From Anaeramoeba flamelloides (Eukaryota; Metamonada; Anaeramoebidae): 64,000 bases of DNA. Shown here in pieces: positions 39,897 through 51,111 of this stretch. A program made the translations under genes and the position numbers. Positions within the stretch are counted from its first letter, which is position 1; every line of letters starts with the position of its first letter. The notes beneath the pieces were generated by a model that saw only the letters and a program-made list of their open reading frames with translations, was not told where the DNA came from and did no database searches. Location of the stretch: NCBI GenBank assembly GCA_027625915.1, contig JANTQA010000036.1, positions 8,577,001 to 8,641,000 on the forward strand, written 5' to 3'.

Positions 39897-40868
39897 TTAC
39901 TTGTTTTCAAATTTTTTGGGGTTAATTGTGCTTAGATCGATCCGAAAATTGAGTTTCCTTGTAATGCATGTAATTGGTTGAGCTAGGGGCTCCACGTTAC
40001 CAACAATAAAATCTTGTGGTGACAATTCCATTGGGTTAAATTCTTGAGTGTCTGTTTTGTATGATTGGATCTTTGGGATTAACCAGATGACTTTGCAGAA
40101 TGAATTGCCTTTCCCATATTTCTCTTTCAGAAACAGCTGGATGATTGCATATATTTCAGATCCATCTTGTAGTCTCATCCCTACACAGTCCCCAGCATGT
40201 AATGTCGTTTTATGATTTCTTGACATTTCTTCTAATTTGGGTGAGTTCTTTGGATAAGATGATGTACGTGGGATGATTTTTGTGTGGTATCGTTTATTTG
40301 TTCCTTCCTTTTCTTTTTCATTTTCCTTTTCCTTTTCCGTTTCCTTTTCCTTTTCCTTTTCCTTTCCTTTTTCCTTTTCGCGATCACTTTCACGAAATTC
40401 TTTGTGACTATTTTTTTTTTTTTCTTTGTGGAAGTGTTCTTTTTTTTGGTGTAAAACACGAGTGTTTCGGATTTTTTTGTTTTGAGGGATCTTTTTTCCT
40501 GCATATCTTAATTTTTGTACCTCATCAGGATCTTGCAATTCTTGATTAAACCTATCCTGGGTTGTTGTTGTTTTTGTTTTTGTTTTTGTAGTTTCCACAT
40601 TTTGATTGTTTTTATTTGTTTGTTCTTTGGAATTTTGATTTTTTTTTTTGTTTAGAGTCGGTTTTGAATTTGTCTTTGTTTTTTTATTATTACCCATTGC
40701 TGTGTTAGCTGTTTTTTTCTTGTTTTTTTTTTTAACAGGCCTCATCGCACCGTTGTGACGTTTCGCATAAATTGCACATGCATTGCAATAAATAATGCCA
40801 TTGACACGCCTCCAACTTGGTGTTTTTGTTGATTTGCAATTTAGATTCGAGCAAATTTTGGAGTTCAT
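39897..40868 (-). CDS. GATAD1-like GATA-finger chromatin protein
   Basis: A 323-residue single-exon protein. The N-terminus has a GATA-type zinc finger: Cys6 and Cys11, STKTPSWRR, then CNAC with Cys28 and Cys31. The first pair is spaced CX4C rather than the usual CX2C. A Lys/Thr/Gln-rich middle follows, with a KE repeat at about 165-190. Residues 222-312 form a BAH-like domain with GDCVGMRLQDGSEIYAIIQ, then VIWLIPK, FNPME and FIVGNVEP. The order and key residues (YAxI, WLIP, F.P, IxGxxE) match animal GATAD1, a subunit of SIN3B/KDM5-type histone-modifying complexes that act at H3K4me3 promoters. The start is the ATG at 40868; an in-frame TTG precedes it. The same complex role in this organism is inference. 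Confidence 0.8.
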   Translation of the reverse strand: MNSKICSNLNCKSTKTPSWRRVNGIIYCNACAIYAKRHNGAMRPVKKKNKKKTANTAMGNNKKTKTNSKPTLNKKKNQNSKEQTNKNNQNVETTKTKTKTTTTQDRFNQELQDPDEVQKLRYAGKKIPQNKKIRNTRVLHQKKEHFHKEKKKNSHKEFRESDREKEKGKEKEKEKETEKEKENEKEKEGTNKRYHTKIIPRTSSYPKNSPKLEEMSRNHKTTLHAGDCVGMRLQDGSEIYAIIQLFLKEKYGKGNSFCKVIWLIPKIQSYKTDTQEFNPMELSPQDFIVGNVEPLAQPITCITRKLNFRIDLSTINPKKFENK

Positions 40869-42179
40869 CAAGTGTCACCCTTGTTTGTAAGTCTGTTTGA
40901 ATTGGTGAAAATTTGTGAAAAGACAATTTTGTTGGGATTAAATAGATTTTTGGAAAGTGTTTTTATTTATTTTTCGAAAAAAACAAAAACAATACTTTGA
41001 CAATTTTATTAAAAAATGAAGTTAATTCAGGATCTGTTTCTTATTGTTTATTGTTTGTTATACCTTTTCTTTTTAAGGTTTGTCTATTTATGAAAATTAA
41101 CTAAGAACTTTTTTTTGGTTTGACATTAAGATATTAAGTGTCAGAAATCAAAAGATCTCTGAGAGTTTGAAAGAAATTATCCATCAAATCGAAACTATTC
41201 GGATGTGAAAAAAATCGGAGATAATAGCGATCCTTTCACTAGCCATAAAAGGTTAATTTGTTTTTGAGAATAAAAGGGAACATAAAATTTGTTATAAGGT
41301 TATGTTTATAGAAACGGCCACAAGTAGAAGAGGTTTTGGGAAAGATATTAATTTCCTTTTTAAGTACCAGAAGGAAATTTAATAAAAGGTGGTTTTATTT
41401 TTATCTTTGGAAATACCAATTTCCTGGGTTTATTTGATTTATGAGAGAGAGTCTTAAAGTTAAAATCAAAGAAATCTCCTTTCCAAATAATAATTAAACC
41501 TAAAAAACATAATCCTCAGAGGCATTTTATCTCTTGAAATTTGATTAGATAACAAAACTCACTTGTTAATTATTTTGAAAAACGATTTTTTTTTACAGAT
41601 AATTTTTTAATTAATAGACTCACTATCATTTATTTTACATTTTTATTTAATTTTAACGTGAATTTTTGAAATTGAATTTTCATTTTTTTCTCAAAATTAA
41701 TAAATATGTTTGTTTCTATAATATAGTTTCGGAATTTATAATCACATGATTATAATTAATCGATGATCATATCATAAAAAATTTAAAATAATTTAGATCA
41801 TTAAAATTTATCTTTTTTTTTTATAAGCGAAAATTTTACTTTTAATACTTGATACTTTATCAATTTACAAAATAACAACAATTTCTGTTTTTTTTTTAGA
41901 ATGATTAATTTGATAACTTTTTATATGATATAATTCAATATTTAGAAATATATATAAGTCAAATTTCAAAATTAGGGGAAATATTTTTGAGTATTATTTT
42001 TTTCTTTTTTGATTTTTCGTATAAACAATAAAATGATTATACTATTATTTGATTTAGTAATCTATATTCGTTATTATCACTAAAAACACAATTAATAAAA
42101 TACATTATTATTCAAAAAAAAAAAAAACATTTAAACAAATTTTTTTCTGATGAAAAATCAACTCCTATTTTTGAAATAA

Positions 42180-42218
<39 letters not shown>

Positions 42219-43719
42219 AAGTTCTGGTTTTTTTATTAGTACCTATAGTTTTACCACAACACAACTTCATTCTTCTACCCACTCGAAACAAAAATGAGTA
42301 TTTTGAAACCGCTTTATCTTTTTTTCTACAAAAAAAAAAAAAAAAAAAACTGCCTTGAAATTTTTCATAAAAAAAAAATATGATTGTGATATTTAGTTTT
42401 TTATCAAATTTATTTTTTGAAAATATAAAAAAAATCATGTTTAAATTCCAATAAAAAATTTCTTTACATTTGATACTCCCTGATTTTAAAACAAACTATT
42501 TTTATAATGATATTTTACCGCCATTGTATAAAAACTAAAAAATCACCGCTAGGAATCACCCCACCAATGGAATTAATTATTAATGTAATATTTTTTTTTT
42601 TTGATTCATCATCTTTTTTTATCAAAAATCAAAGATGTTTATCTATTTATTAAAAGTAAATACACCATTCATCCAAAATAAAAGACAAAACTGACATGCT
42701 TATTCTTTTTAAGAATCAAAAAGTATTTTTGTTTATACAAAGTATTTTATATTTTGATAAATTTTCTATAATTCCTCCTTTCTCTCATTCATTAAAAAAA
42801 TTATTTTATTCGGATAGAAAAGGTAATTTTTACCTCATTTAAAACTCTCATTTGAAAGGTTTATAAATTCAATTTCAAACTTAAAACCTTATATCAAGAT
42901 AAATACACATTTATACTTTTCGAATACGTATAGTATAAACAATTTAGAATTTGTAAAATGCCAAAGCAACTTACATAACTCATGATTATTGACTTATGGA
43001 AAATAAAAAGCTAAAGTTAAATTTATTTGTCAGGTATTTTTTTAAAAATAATCCCTTTCCATTCTGATATTTAACAATAATGTAAAGTTTACAATTATTT
43101 TTCAAATTCTTAAATTTATTTTTTACACTTTTCTTTCAAATTCTTATTTTTCAATAGCCAATTTTTCAGGATCAGAAATTTCAAATCGATAAACAGACTC
43201 GATAAGATACTAAGTCTAAATAAATAATTTATCTTTTATATAAAAGCTTAATCCCCCAGAATATGGCATTAAAAAAAAGTTTACAATGAGTCTAGTATTG
43301 CAAAATTTTATATAGAGTCAAAACTTTATTGAGTATTAGATAATTTAGATATAAAATTCAATTGTAGTAGAATTTGTGGTTAAATTGAAATTTTAATTAA
43401 CAAAAAAAAAAAAAAAAAAAAAACTGTAAATGCACAATATTTATTGAAAAACTGGTAAAGTAAAATTGTAAAAGTGTGATCAAAATAGTTTAACAATATA
43501 ACCTTAAAAATTTTTACATTGTGGTTTGTAATCAATTTTATCTCAACCCTATTGAAAAAATTTTTTTCACACTATAAAATGACTTTTTGGAATACCGAGC
43601 AAACCAAAAAAAACAAAAATAAAAAGTATTTTGATCTCTTGAAATGGTATCAATATTCTAAAATGTAAAAAGCTTTTTAGATACAAAAATAACTGTGATC
43701 AACTAAAAAAATGTTTGTT
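40869..43719. other. Gene-free stretch between GATAD1-like and VIT-vWA genes
   Basis: These 2.9 kb contain the promoter and leader of the minus-strand GATAD1-like gene (right of 40868) and the trailer of the VIT-vWA gene. Apart from the (AT)n microsatellite near 42183-42214 and a poly-A run of 22 at 43403-43424, I see no feature. Confidence 0.55.
42183..42214. repeat. (AT)n microsatellite
   Basis: About sixteen perfect AT dinucleotides, flanked by TTTAT and CGATAAG. Confidence 0.95.
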
Positions 43720-46341
43720 TTAGAACCAAAACCAATGTAAAATGCAGAGTAATAGGATGAGTAAAAATGGTGTAATGTTATGATAAGAACTAGATTCTGC
43801 CATGTCATCTGAATCGACTTCACTCAGTTGTGAACCAAAGTTCATTACAGATTCTTTTTGTAATTTCTGGTTGCCAACTTTTCTGTAAATGGACTGTTTT
43901 TTTGTATTTGAGGGGCTGCCCCTCATTTTGTGGTAAACAGCCTTTGGGGCTTGTTGATTGAATTGATAAGAATTTGTGTCTGCCATCCCAGATCCTATTT
44001 TCATATCGGCATCCATTTCCATTTCAATTTCGTTCGCGTGCTGTACTGGTATATGTTCTTGAGTGAGGGGTGCATTTGGGTTTTCTTTTTGAATTTTGGA
44101 AACTGCAAGAAAGGTTGTCTCACTGGAAATTACATTGAACAGTTTGCTGAGCCCGATTATTTGAGTTTTAATAAAGGAGTCTGTCACTCCTTCATTGAGC
44201 GAGCCATCCGGCTGATGGAACATGGACATTTTTTGTTCAAATTCGTTGATCATTGTTTTGGCTGCAAGAGATCCGATCACTCTCCCCTTGTTTAATCGTA
44301 TTGCCTCACTGAATAAGATTTCGTCGGTGTATTTGCTTTGCAAGGAATAACCATTTAAGGAGATTGATCCCTTCTCGGGAATTTGATCCCAAGCGGCATA
44401 ATAAGTTACAGACTTTCCTTTAAAAATAGGAGGTGCTCTAAAGGGCGCTATCCATTCGTATTTGGCTCCATTCTCGGACAATTGGATTGACGTGTCTGTG
44501 ATTGATGGTGTTAAGGCGCGTTGGAATTGCTTTTCCATGATCTTTTGAATGGAATTTTCGTCAAGGATTATTTCAGAAGCACCCTCGCCTGCCTGGGCAA
44601 TTCCTTCGACCAACGCCCTCGAGGCGCCATGCCCAATTCCAAAAGTAAAGATCCTTGTTGACGCTCTTTGCCTCCTTACGCGGTCAATGATGTGCTGAAC
44701 ATTATAGACTTCACCGTCTGTTAATAAAAAGATTTGTCTTGAATAACCCGGGATCAAGGGTTTCTTAAAAATTGCTTCGAGAGGGCTTAGTATTTCTGTT
44801 CCTCCAAAATCAGCCTCCAAGGATTTGCAATATTTGAGGGCAGTTTCCAAGTTTTTTTCATTCGCATCAACAGATCCTGCATCAAACAGAAACTGGTAAT
44901 TCGAACCAAACCCGACAATGTTGAATTTGATATTGGAATTTAGCTCTTTTAAGACACTTGTCATGGCTTTCGATACCGCCCTGGTTCGTGTTCCACGCAT
45001 CGATCCAGATCGATCGAGAACAAAAATTATCTCTGTATTTGTTTCAAAATCAGTCAGGTCTGGGAAAAACCTGAGCATGCCATATACCTTGTCGCTCTCA
45101 GAATCTTGCTGAAGTAATAATGATGGCTTGTGGAGTTCTTTGACTTGTATTTGGAGAGAAATGTCCTTTCCTAGGTCCTGTGCTTCCTTTGGTTGAAAGC
45201 TTATTTCGTGGTGAAACTCGTCAATTTTGTTCGATTTAATATAAGGGTGTGACCTTGAGCGAACGGAGACAATTTCTTTATTCGTTTGGATATTAAACTC
45301 GAGCTTTATTTCATAGGGAACTTTGTCTTGGATCTTTGTGTCAAATAACTCTTTCAAATTATTTAATATCGGGACACGTGGGGAGACATAGCGTGGAACA
45401 AGTGTTTGTGGTAGGAGAAACTCAACAGTCTGTTGATCAACATTTGTTAATTCTGTGACATAAGTTAATTTTATTACACACCGTTCCTTTGCCAGCAACC
45501 TCCCTATTTTTATTTGAAATACATCAGGCTCAATTGTTGTTAGTAATGCGGCTGATCTTCCAGATCTGATAGATGATTGATAAACTTCTTCAGCATGCTT
45601 TTTTTCATGGATTATGGCTTCTAATACCTCTTCTCCAATTTCTACAATAAACGAATTAACAGAGCTTTTGGAGTCTTTTCATTTTTGTTGTTTTTTTTTT
45701 TTTTTATTTATTTATTTTTTGTTTTGAGAGGTGATGAATTTAGAGGATGGTGGTTGAATGAAAAACAAAAAAAAATAATGTTGGAACTTAAAATCACTTT
45801 CAAGAGTTCTGATAAGAAACGTAGAGATAATTAACCAACAATAAAATAATAAATGATCAAAATAAAAATGAAGAAAAAAAAATTGTCTCAAGACAGGTTT
45901 GAAAAAAACAATTGTGTTCAACCACTTTCGTCCAACCAATTACAAGACAAGAAACTCTTTACACCCAAGAAATGAAAATGTAAGATTGTAAAACAAACAA
46001 GAAAAAAACAATAAAACAAAAAAAGAAAGGAATAAAATCATACCGAGTGGGAAATTAAAAATGGTTTCAATGGATGTGTCCTGATCATTAAAATAAATTT
46101 GCTCTATTGTTACTTCTGCAGTAAAGTCATAAATTTCTGAATGAACGGAAATCTCTTTTAAAGAGATCTCTTCTTTGGTTTCTGCATTCAGCAAACGACA
46201 ATTTGAGACTATTAAAAAAAAAAATAATTAATTGTTGATAGAAATGACATTCAGTAAGGCTATTGAAAATAAAAAAGGAAAGGAAAGTTAATTACCCAGA
46301 AAAAAAATTGATAAAAGGATGAAAAGTGTTGGTTTTTTCAT
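43720..46341 (-). CDS. Secreted VIT-vWA protein (inter-alpha-trypsin inhibitor heavy-chain-like)
   Basis: Exons are 46341-46296, 46208-46044 and 45674-43720; introns of 87 and 369 bases are GT-AG and in phase. The product is 721 residues. MKKPTLFILLSIFFLG is a signal peptide. The VIT domain fills about 20-155: IFNFPL joins SKSSVNSFIVEIGEEVLEA across intron 2, then HEKKHAEEVYQSSIRSG, the normal VIT order. The vWA domain, about 285-455, has an intact metal-binding DxSxS at 291-295 (DRSGS) and LTDGEVYNV. The C-terminus ends in FLLILLLCILHWFWF, suggesting a membrane or GPI anchor. Animal relatives bind matrix; here a surface adhesion role is only inferred. The codons are richer in G/C than the surroundings. 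Confidence 0.88.
45675..46043 (-). other. VIT-vWA intron 2
   Basis: A 369-base GT-AG intron (GTATGA to GAAAAG) that splits an Asp codon inside the VIT domain. It is A/T-rich with a T-run near 45691-45705. No other feature. Confidence 0.75.
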
Positions 46342-47318
46342 TGGAAATAATATGAAAAAAAAAAATGAAAGTATTTTGTAAAAATTTCTTTTATTTGTGA
46401 TTAAATCTTTTATTTTAGAGCTTTTCAATTCTTGGTAGTGTGAACAGAAATAGATATTTGGCTTGATATCAGTTATTTTAATGCTAATTTTTTTTTTTGA
46501 TTTCCAAAATGATGCAAAACAAAATTAAAATTAAATTAGTTTTGTTTTTTTGACGATATCATCCACAAAAATTTTAATTTTAAGGGAATTCCTTTGTGAT
46601 AAATTATTAAACACCTATAAATTTAGGGAGATTTAAAATACTTTTGAGTGTTCAATTCAACTCGATTTCCTTAACACAGTAGGTTCATTTAATCAATTTT
46701 AAAAACCTATATTTTTTGAGGAACTGAGGTATTAAAGTAATTTCTTTAATTAAATAAATGAACGCTTAAATAAATATGACTGGGATATCAATTGTTCTAG
46801 TATTATAAATTTACTTTGAAATTAAAAAATCTAAATCAAAATAATTGTGGTTATTTGAAAAACAAATAGTATCACATTATCTCTTGATTTTTGTTTTTTA
46901 CATTCTCAAAAAATATTTTTCATTTCAGACTTTGAATTGACAGAATATCAAAATAAAAAAATAGTTTATAAATAAACATAGATCACAAAACACAATCATA
47001 GTTAACTTGAGTACTCTATTTGTAAAAGGTAAAAAGTAAAATTGTGTCTAAAATTTCTTATCTTTTATTTGTTCAAGATTTTTAAAAAATTGATCAAGAA
47101 AAAAATCATTTATTTCTGATTTATTATTTAATATTTGAGAAAATAATTTCTTAACAAGTTGTTTTAATTCATAATTTCTAATCAAAAAGCTTTTATTTAA
47201 AAAAAGTATCAACATACAATTTAAATGTAATTCTAAAATAATTTCTGAAAATGAATGTGAATTCCTATTTTCATTTAAGGATTATTGCTAATAAACTCAC
47301 TATAGAGAAGTATCTGGA

Positions 47319-47672
47319 ATAAAAAAATTGTTGAATTATGTTCTTTATCTCTTGGGATACAAAAGAACTCTCAAATTTCAATATTAATCAGAATATCGAA
47401 TTTTAAGTTGATCAGATTCCTTCAGACTAGTCAGGTAATGATTTTTTGAAACCCATCCATTTTTCTTTTAAGGCAAGTATTATCTAGTTTCTAATAAAAA
47501 CATTTTAAAAAAACGAGTTCGATCAATAAGGGTTGCATTGTGTTTATTTGATACCGACTTATAAATAAGCCTTCGATCAAGTATAATTTACAATTCCTAA
47601 AATCATGAAATTCGAATACTTCTTCTGGATCTCAAGAGATAAAGAGCATAATTCAAAATTTTTTTGACTTAT
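47319..47672. mobile_element. Inverted-repeat (MITE-like) element
   Basis: Arms of about 40 bases: GAATTATGTTCTTTATCTCT on the left, and its near inverse (AGAGATAAAGAGCATAATTC) on the right at about 47635-47654. The interior is about 270 bases with no coding frame. Ends are approximate and no target duplication was recognised. Confidence 0.65.
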
Positions 47673-47859
47673 TCTTTTTCAACAATGGTTTTAATATAGA
47701 TAGTCCTTAATATTTCTAAAATTTAGGGAAATAAAGTTCAATGTTGAAAAAAAAATAGAGAAATGCACTTTTTAAATGAATATATTTACTAACAATGAAA
47801 AGTAAGAATAATAAATAAACTCTGTTTCAGTCAAAGGTGCTTAAAGTTTTTTTTCAAAT

Positions 47860-48490
47860 ATCAATTATTTTATATAATTGATCTTTGAAGAACAAATAAT
47901 AAATAAACAGAATAATAAATATCAAAGAATTTTTGATATATGTCTGAAAGAAAACCAATTAATCAATAAATTTTCTTAAAAATAGAAAAACTCAAATTCT
48001 TAGGGCCCTATTGAGAAAAACAACGATGTTCGTTTTCAACTTCTACTGGTATTTGAATAATAAATATGAAACATTTTTCACTTCATTTTCCATACTTTTC
48101 TTTTAGAAATCAAGCCCCCAAACGAAATAGGTTGGTATTTGTGGTCTATATTTAAAAAAGCAAATGAAAAGGAAGTGAAAAATTTTCAGATTTAATAAAC
48201 AAATATCAAGATCAAAGATCGAATATAATTCCAATAGTAATCAATATGATTTCTCAAAAATCTTTACATGGTTTTAATGAACTTAGAATAACACATTTTT
48301 ACAAAGGGAGTATTGATCTTGCAATAAAAAAAAAAATTTGCAACTGAATGACGTTTTAAAAAAAAAATCGAAAAAAAAACAAAAATATGTAGATATGTGA
48401 AAAAATGATTTCAATTTTGAAAATTTCCGAAATAAAATTTTTCTTCTAATATCTATACAAACACTTTAAACACTGGTATTATACCCATTA
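47860..48490 (+). repeat. Dispersed repeat R2, copy 3
   Basis: The left part matches 21070-21240; the right part matches 7050-7250 (GTATTGATCTTGCAATAA, TTTGCAACTGAAT, TGTGAAAAAATGATTTCAA). Decayed, non-coding. Confidence 0.6.
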
Positions 48491-49023
48491 CAACTAGGAC
48501 CCTTTGACTGAAAAATAGTTTACCAGAAAAAATAAATGACTCAAGACAAAATGTGGGGTTAAATATAGTAACAGTTTTTAGAATATTACCTTTTGTTTGT
48601 GATTTTTTATTTTATTGATCTATGGTTATTAAAAATTTATTCAAAAAATTAATTATTTTTACATTTACAAAGTGACTCTAACTGTTACAATAATCAAGTA
48701 AATTTAATTTATTTTTATTATTTTGATCAAAAATATATATTAATAAATTGTTTACTGAAGTTATTTTTTTTCTTATAAACCATTTTAAATTACATTTTAA
48801 GTAAATTTTCCGATTAAAAAATAAGGTTGAAAATTTTAACTGTATTTACTTTATTAACTTAGGTAATTGGGATTGACTTCAAGAAAATATTATATTTTTT
48901 AATTTTTTCATCTGAAATCAAGATTTATCAGATTTAATTTTGTAATTTAGGTGACATCTATACATTCAAAAAATCATATAGTAAATTTAAATACAAATTC
49001 CGAAAAAAAATAAATAGCATCTT

Positions 49024-49288
49024 ACCCTAATAAAAAAAGTTTTTATAAAATGTTATAAACATGTTGGAAAGGTGTTGTTAACATTTAATATGTTATAAAA
49101 ACTTTTATAATAACAGCTTTTAAAAGATATATATTAGTAATAAAAAGTTTTATAGAAGTTGTAACATATAATAACCCTTATAAGAATATTTTTTTCAAAA
49201 ACTATTAAAATATTCATGATAAAAAAGGAAATTTTGTTATAAAAAAGTTATCTAGCTGTTATAAAAAAAGTTTTTTTTATTTTGGTGT
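49024..49288. mobile_element. Inverted-repeat (MITE-like) element, possible TA target
   Basis: The left end, CCCTAATAAAAAAAGTTTTT, pairs with the right end, TTTTTTTTATTTTGGTG, and both are followed inward by TATAA-rich sequence with TGTTATAA words. TA lies outside both ends. The interior repeats GTTATAA and TTATAAC many times. Confidence 0.6.
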
Positions 49289-50171
49289 AATTGAAAAAAA
49301 AAAGTTAAAGGCTAATTACCACCCATCAAAATTACTTTTAAAGGTATTTTCCGAAATAAATAATTAATCAAAAACTATTTTAGTTTTACTACTTTTTTAA
49401 AAAGTTAAAATCAAATATCTTTTCAAATTATTATAAAAAGAATTATTTTTCTAAATAAAAAGAAATATTACTGTTTATGAAGGAATTCTACTTGATTAAT
49501 TATTTAAAAATGAAACCACTAATTTTTGGAACAATTACTTTTAAAAAATTTACTTAATTTCTAAAAAATTTCAAAATATATTTCAAAAATTGTGAAAAAT
49601 ATAATTATTTATATCAGATAACAGTATGAATCATGTTTTCTTCTTTTTTCATAAAAAAATATGAGAGTAGAATAATCAAATTATAAAATTAATAATTTCA
49701 CAAAATACTTTTAATAGCTTATAAATTTAATTATAAAAAGAAATAATTTTTTAAAATTGATTATTTTTAATCAATAATTAATAACACGATTCGATCAATC
49801 GAAAAACAATGAATAAAAATTGTAATTTTCCCAAGTCTAGTAAACCTCTATAAAACTTGATTGTTTTTCAAAAAAAGTTGATCAACTTATATTATCAAAT
49901 AATTAATTGAGTATTCTAGAGATACCCTACTATAATGAACCCTAAGTATATTTATTACTTGGTTCATAAAAAATTTGGTTATTTATAAAAAGGATTTGAT
50001 TGACTATAAATGAAATTATACAACAATTTTCCGAATGTACACAATTACAAATTTTGTCCGGTATTTTTTTCTCTACTATATACTTTATTGGAACCCGACA
50101 CCAATAATGAATGTCTTTAACCATCTTTCCAATTTATTAAATCAGATTTGAGTTTTCAATAAATATACTTT

Positions 50172-50660
50172 TTTCAAAATAATGCGTCCAGAAAAGTTTA
50201 ATCGGGATTTTCAAAATAAAAAGGGTATTTTTTTGTTATAGAAGACCTATACATCAATCGATCAAATAAACCAACAATAAACCCTGATTAAAATATGGTA
50301 TTGGTTCAGAAGTTCTATTATTTAAAAAGAAATTATAAAAATAAAGATCAAATCCAAAATTTATCTGAAAAATAAAGTCAATCTTTTGATAAAATTTTTA
50401 GCACCAAAAAAACTCTAAAAAAATTTTAAAAAAATGAGGAAATTTTGAAAAATTTTCAACTAATTACATTCCTGATATAAAATTTACGAAAAATATCATG
50501 GAATTAACTTCAAAATTGAGTTTAACTTAGGTACACTATTGGTTAGTAGATTGGATGTTCCTTTGAAAAAAGAAGAAAAAAAAGCAAGGACTAATTTTTT
50601 GAAACACAGATTTTACTTTTGGTTGGTTTTGGATTATTTTGATCCCTGGAAAATAAAGAT
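50172..50660 (+). repeat. 0.49-kb direct repeat, left copy
   Basis: It matches 54050-54530 over its whole length in the same orientation, with shared words GTTATAGAAGACCTA, ATCAA.CGATCAAA, AATATGGTATTGGTT and AGTTCTATTATTTAAAAAG. Divergence is moderate. Together the copies bracket the first three exons of the CC2D2A-like gene. Confidence 0.85.
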
Positions 50661-51111
50661 CGTCCTGACTTTTCCATGATTTTTTCAATTTTCATTTCTT
50701 TCTAATGCTTTGATATATCTTTTTAGAATAAATAAACAACTTTATTTTATTTCCTTTTTCTTTATTTTTCAAAATATCATTATCAACTTTCAAAAAAGAA
50801 ATGTATTTAATGTAAAGTAAAAAAAATTACAAACCATTGGTTCTATAAAGTTTAATATTGAGCAACTGATTTTTTTTTTTAACCTTACTTTTAAATTTTT
50901 TTCCACTTAAATAACAATAATTTTTCCCTTCTTAAAAATTTTTAGAACATATTTTAGTTTTAAATTACTTGCGATTATATCCAAAATACAGTTATATATT
51001 GATTATAATAGAAATGTTATTTCATTTTTCACAGATTTCAACAATTAAAGTTATTCAGAAGAATTTATTTTTTTTAATTTTTTATTTCTTATTTTTCAAT
51101 TTTTTTTTCTC

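Larger units (their letters stand above)
46342..51111. other. Divergent intergenic region between VIT-vWA and CC2D2A-like genes
   Basis: These 4.8 kb hold two divergent promoters at their edges. Supported content is repetitive: inverted-repeat elements at 47319-47672 and 49024-49288, repeat R2 at 47860-48490, R4-like sequence near 49620-49800, and the left copy of a 0.49-kb direct repeat at 50172-50660. No exon was found. Confidence 0.55.
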
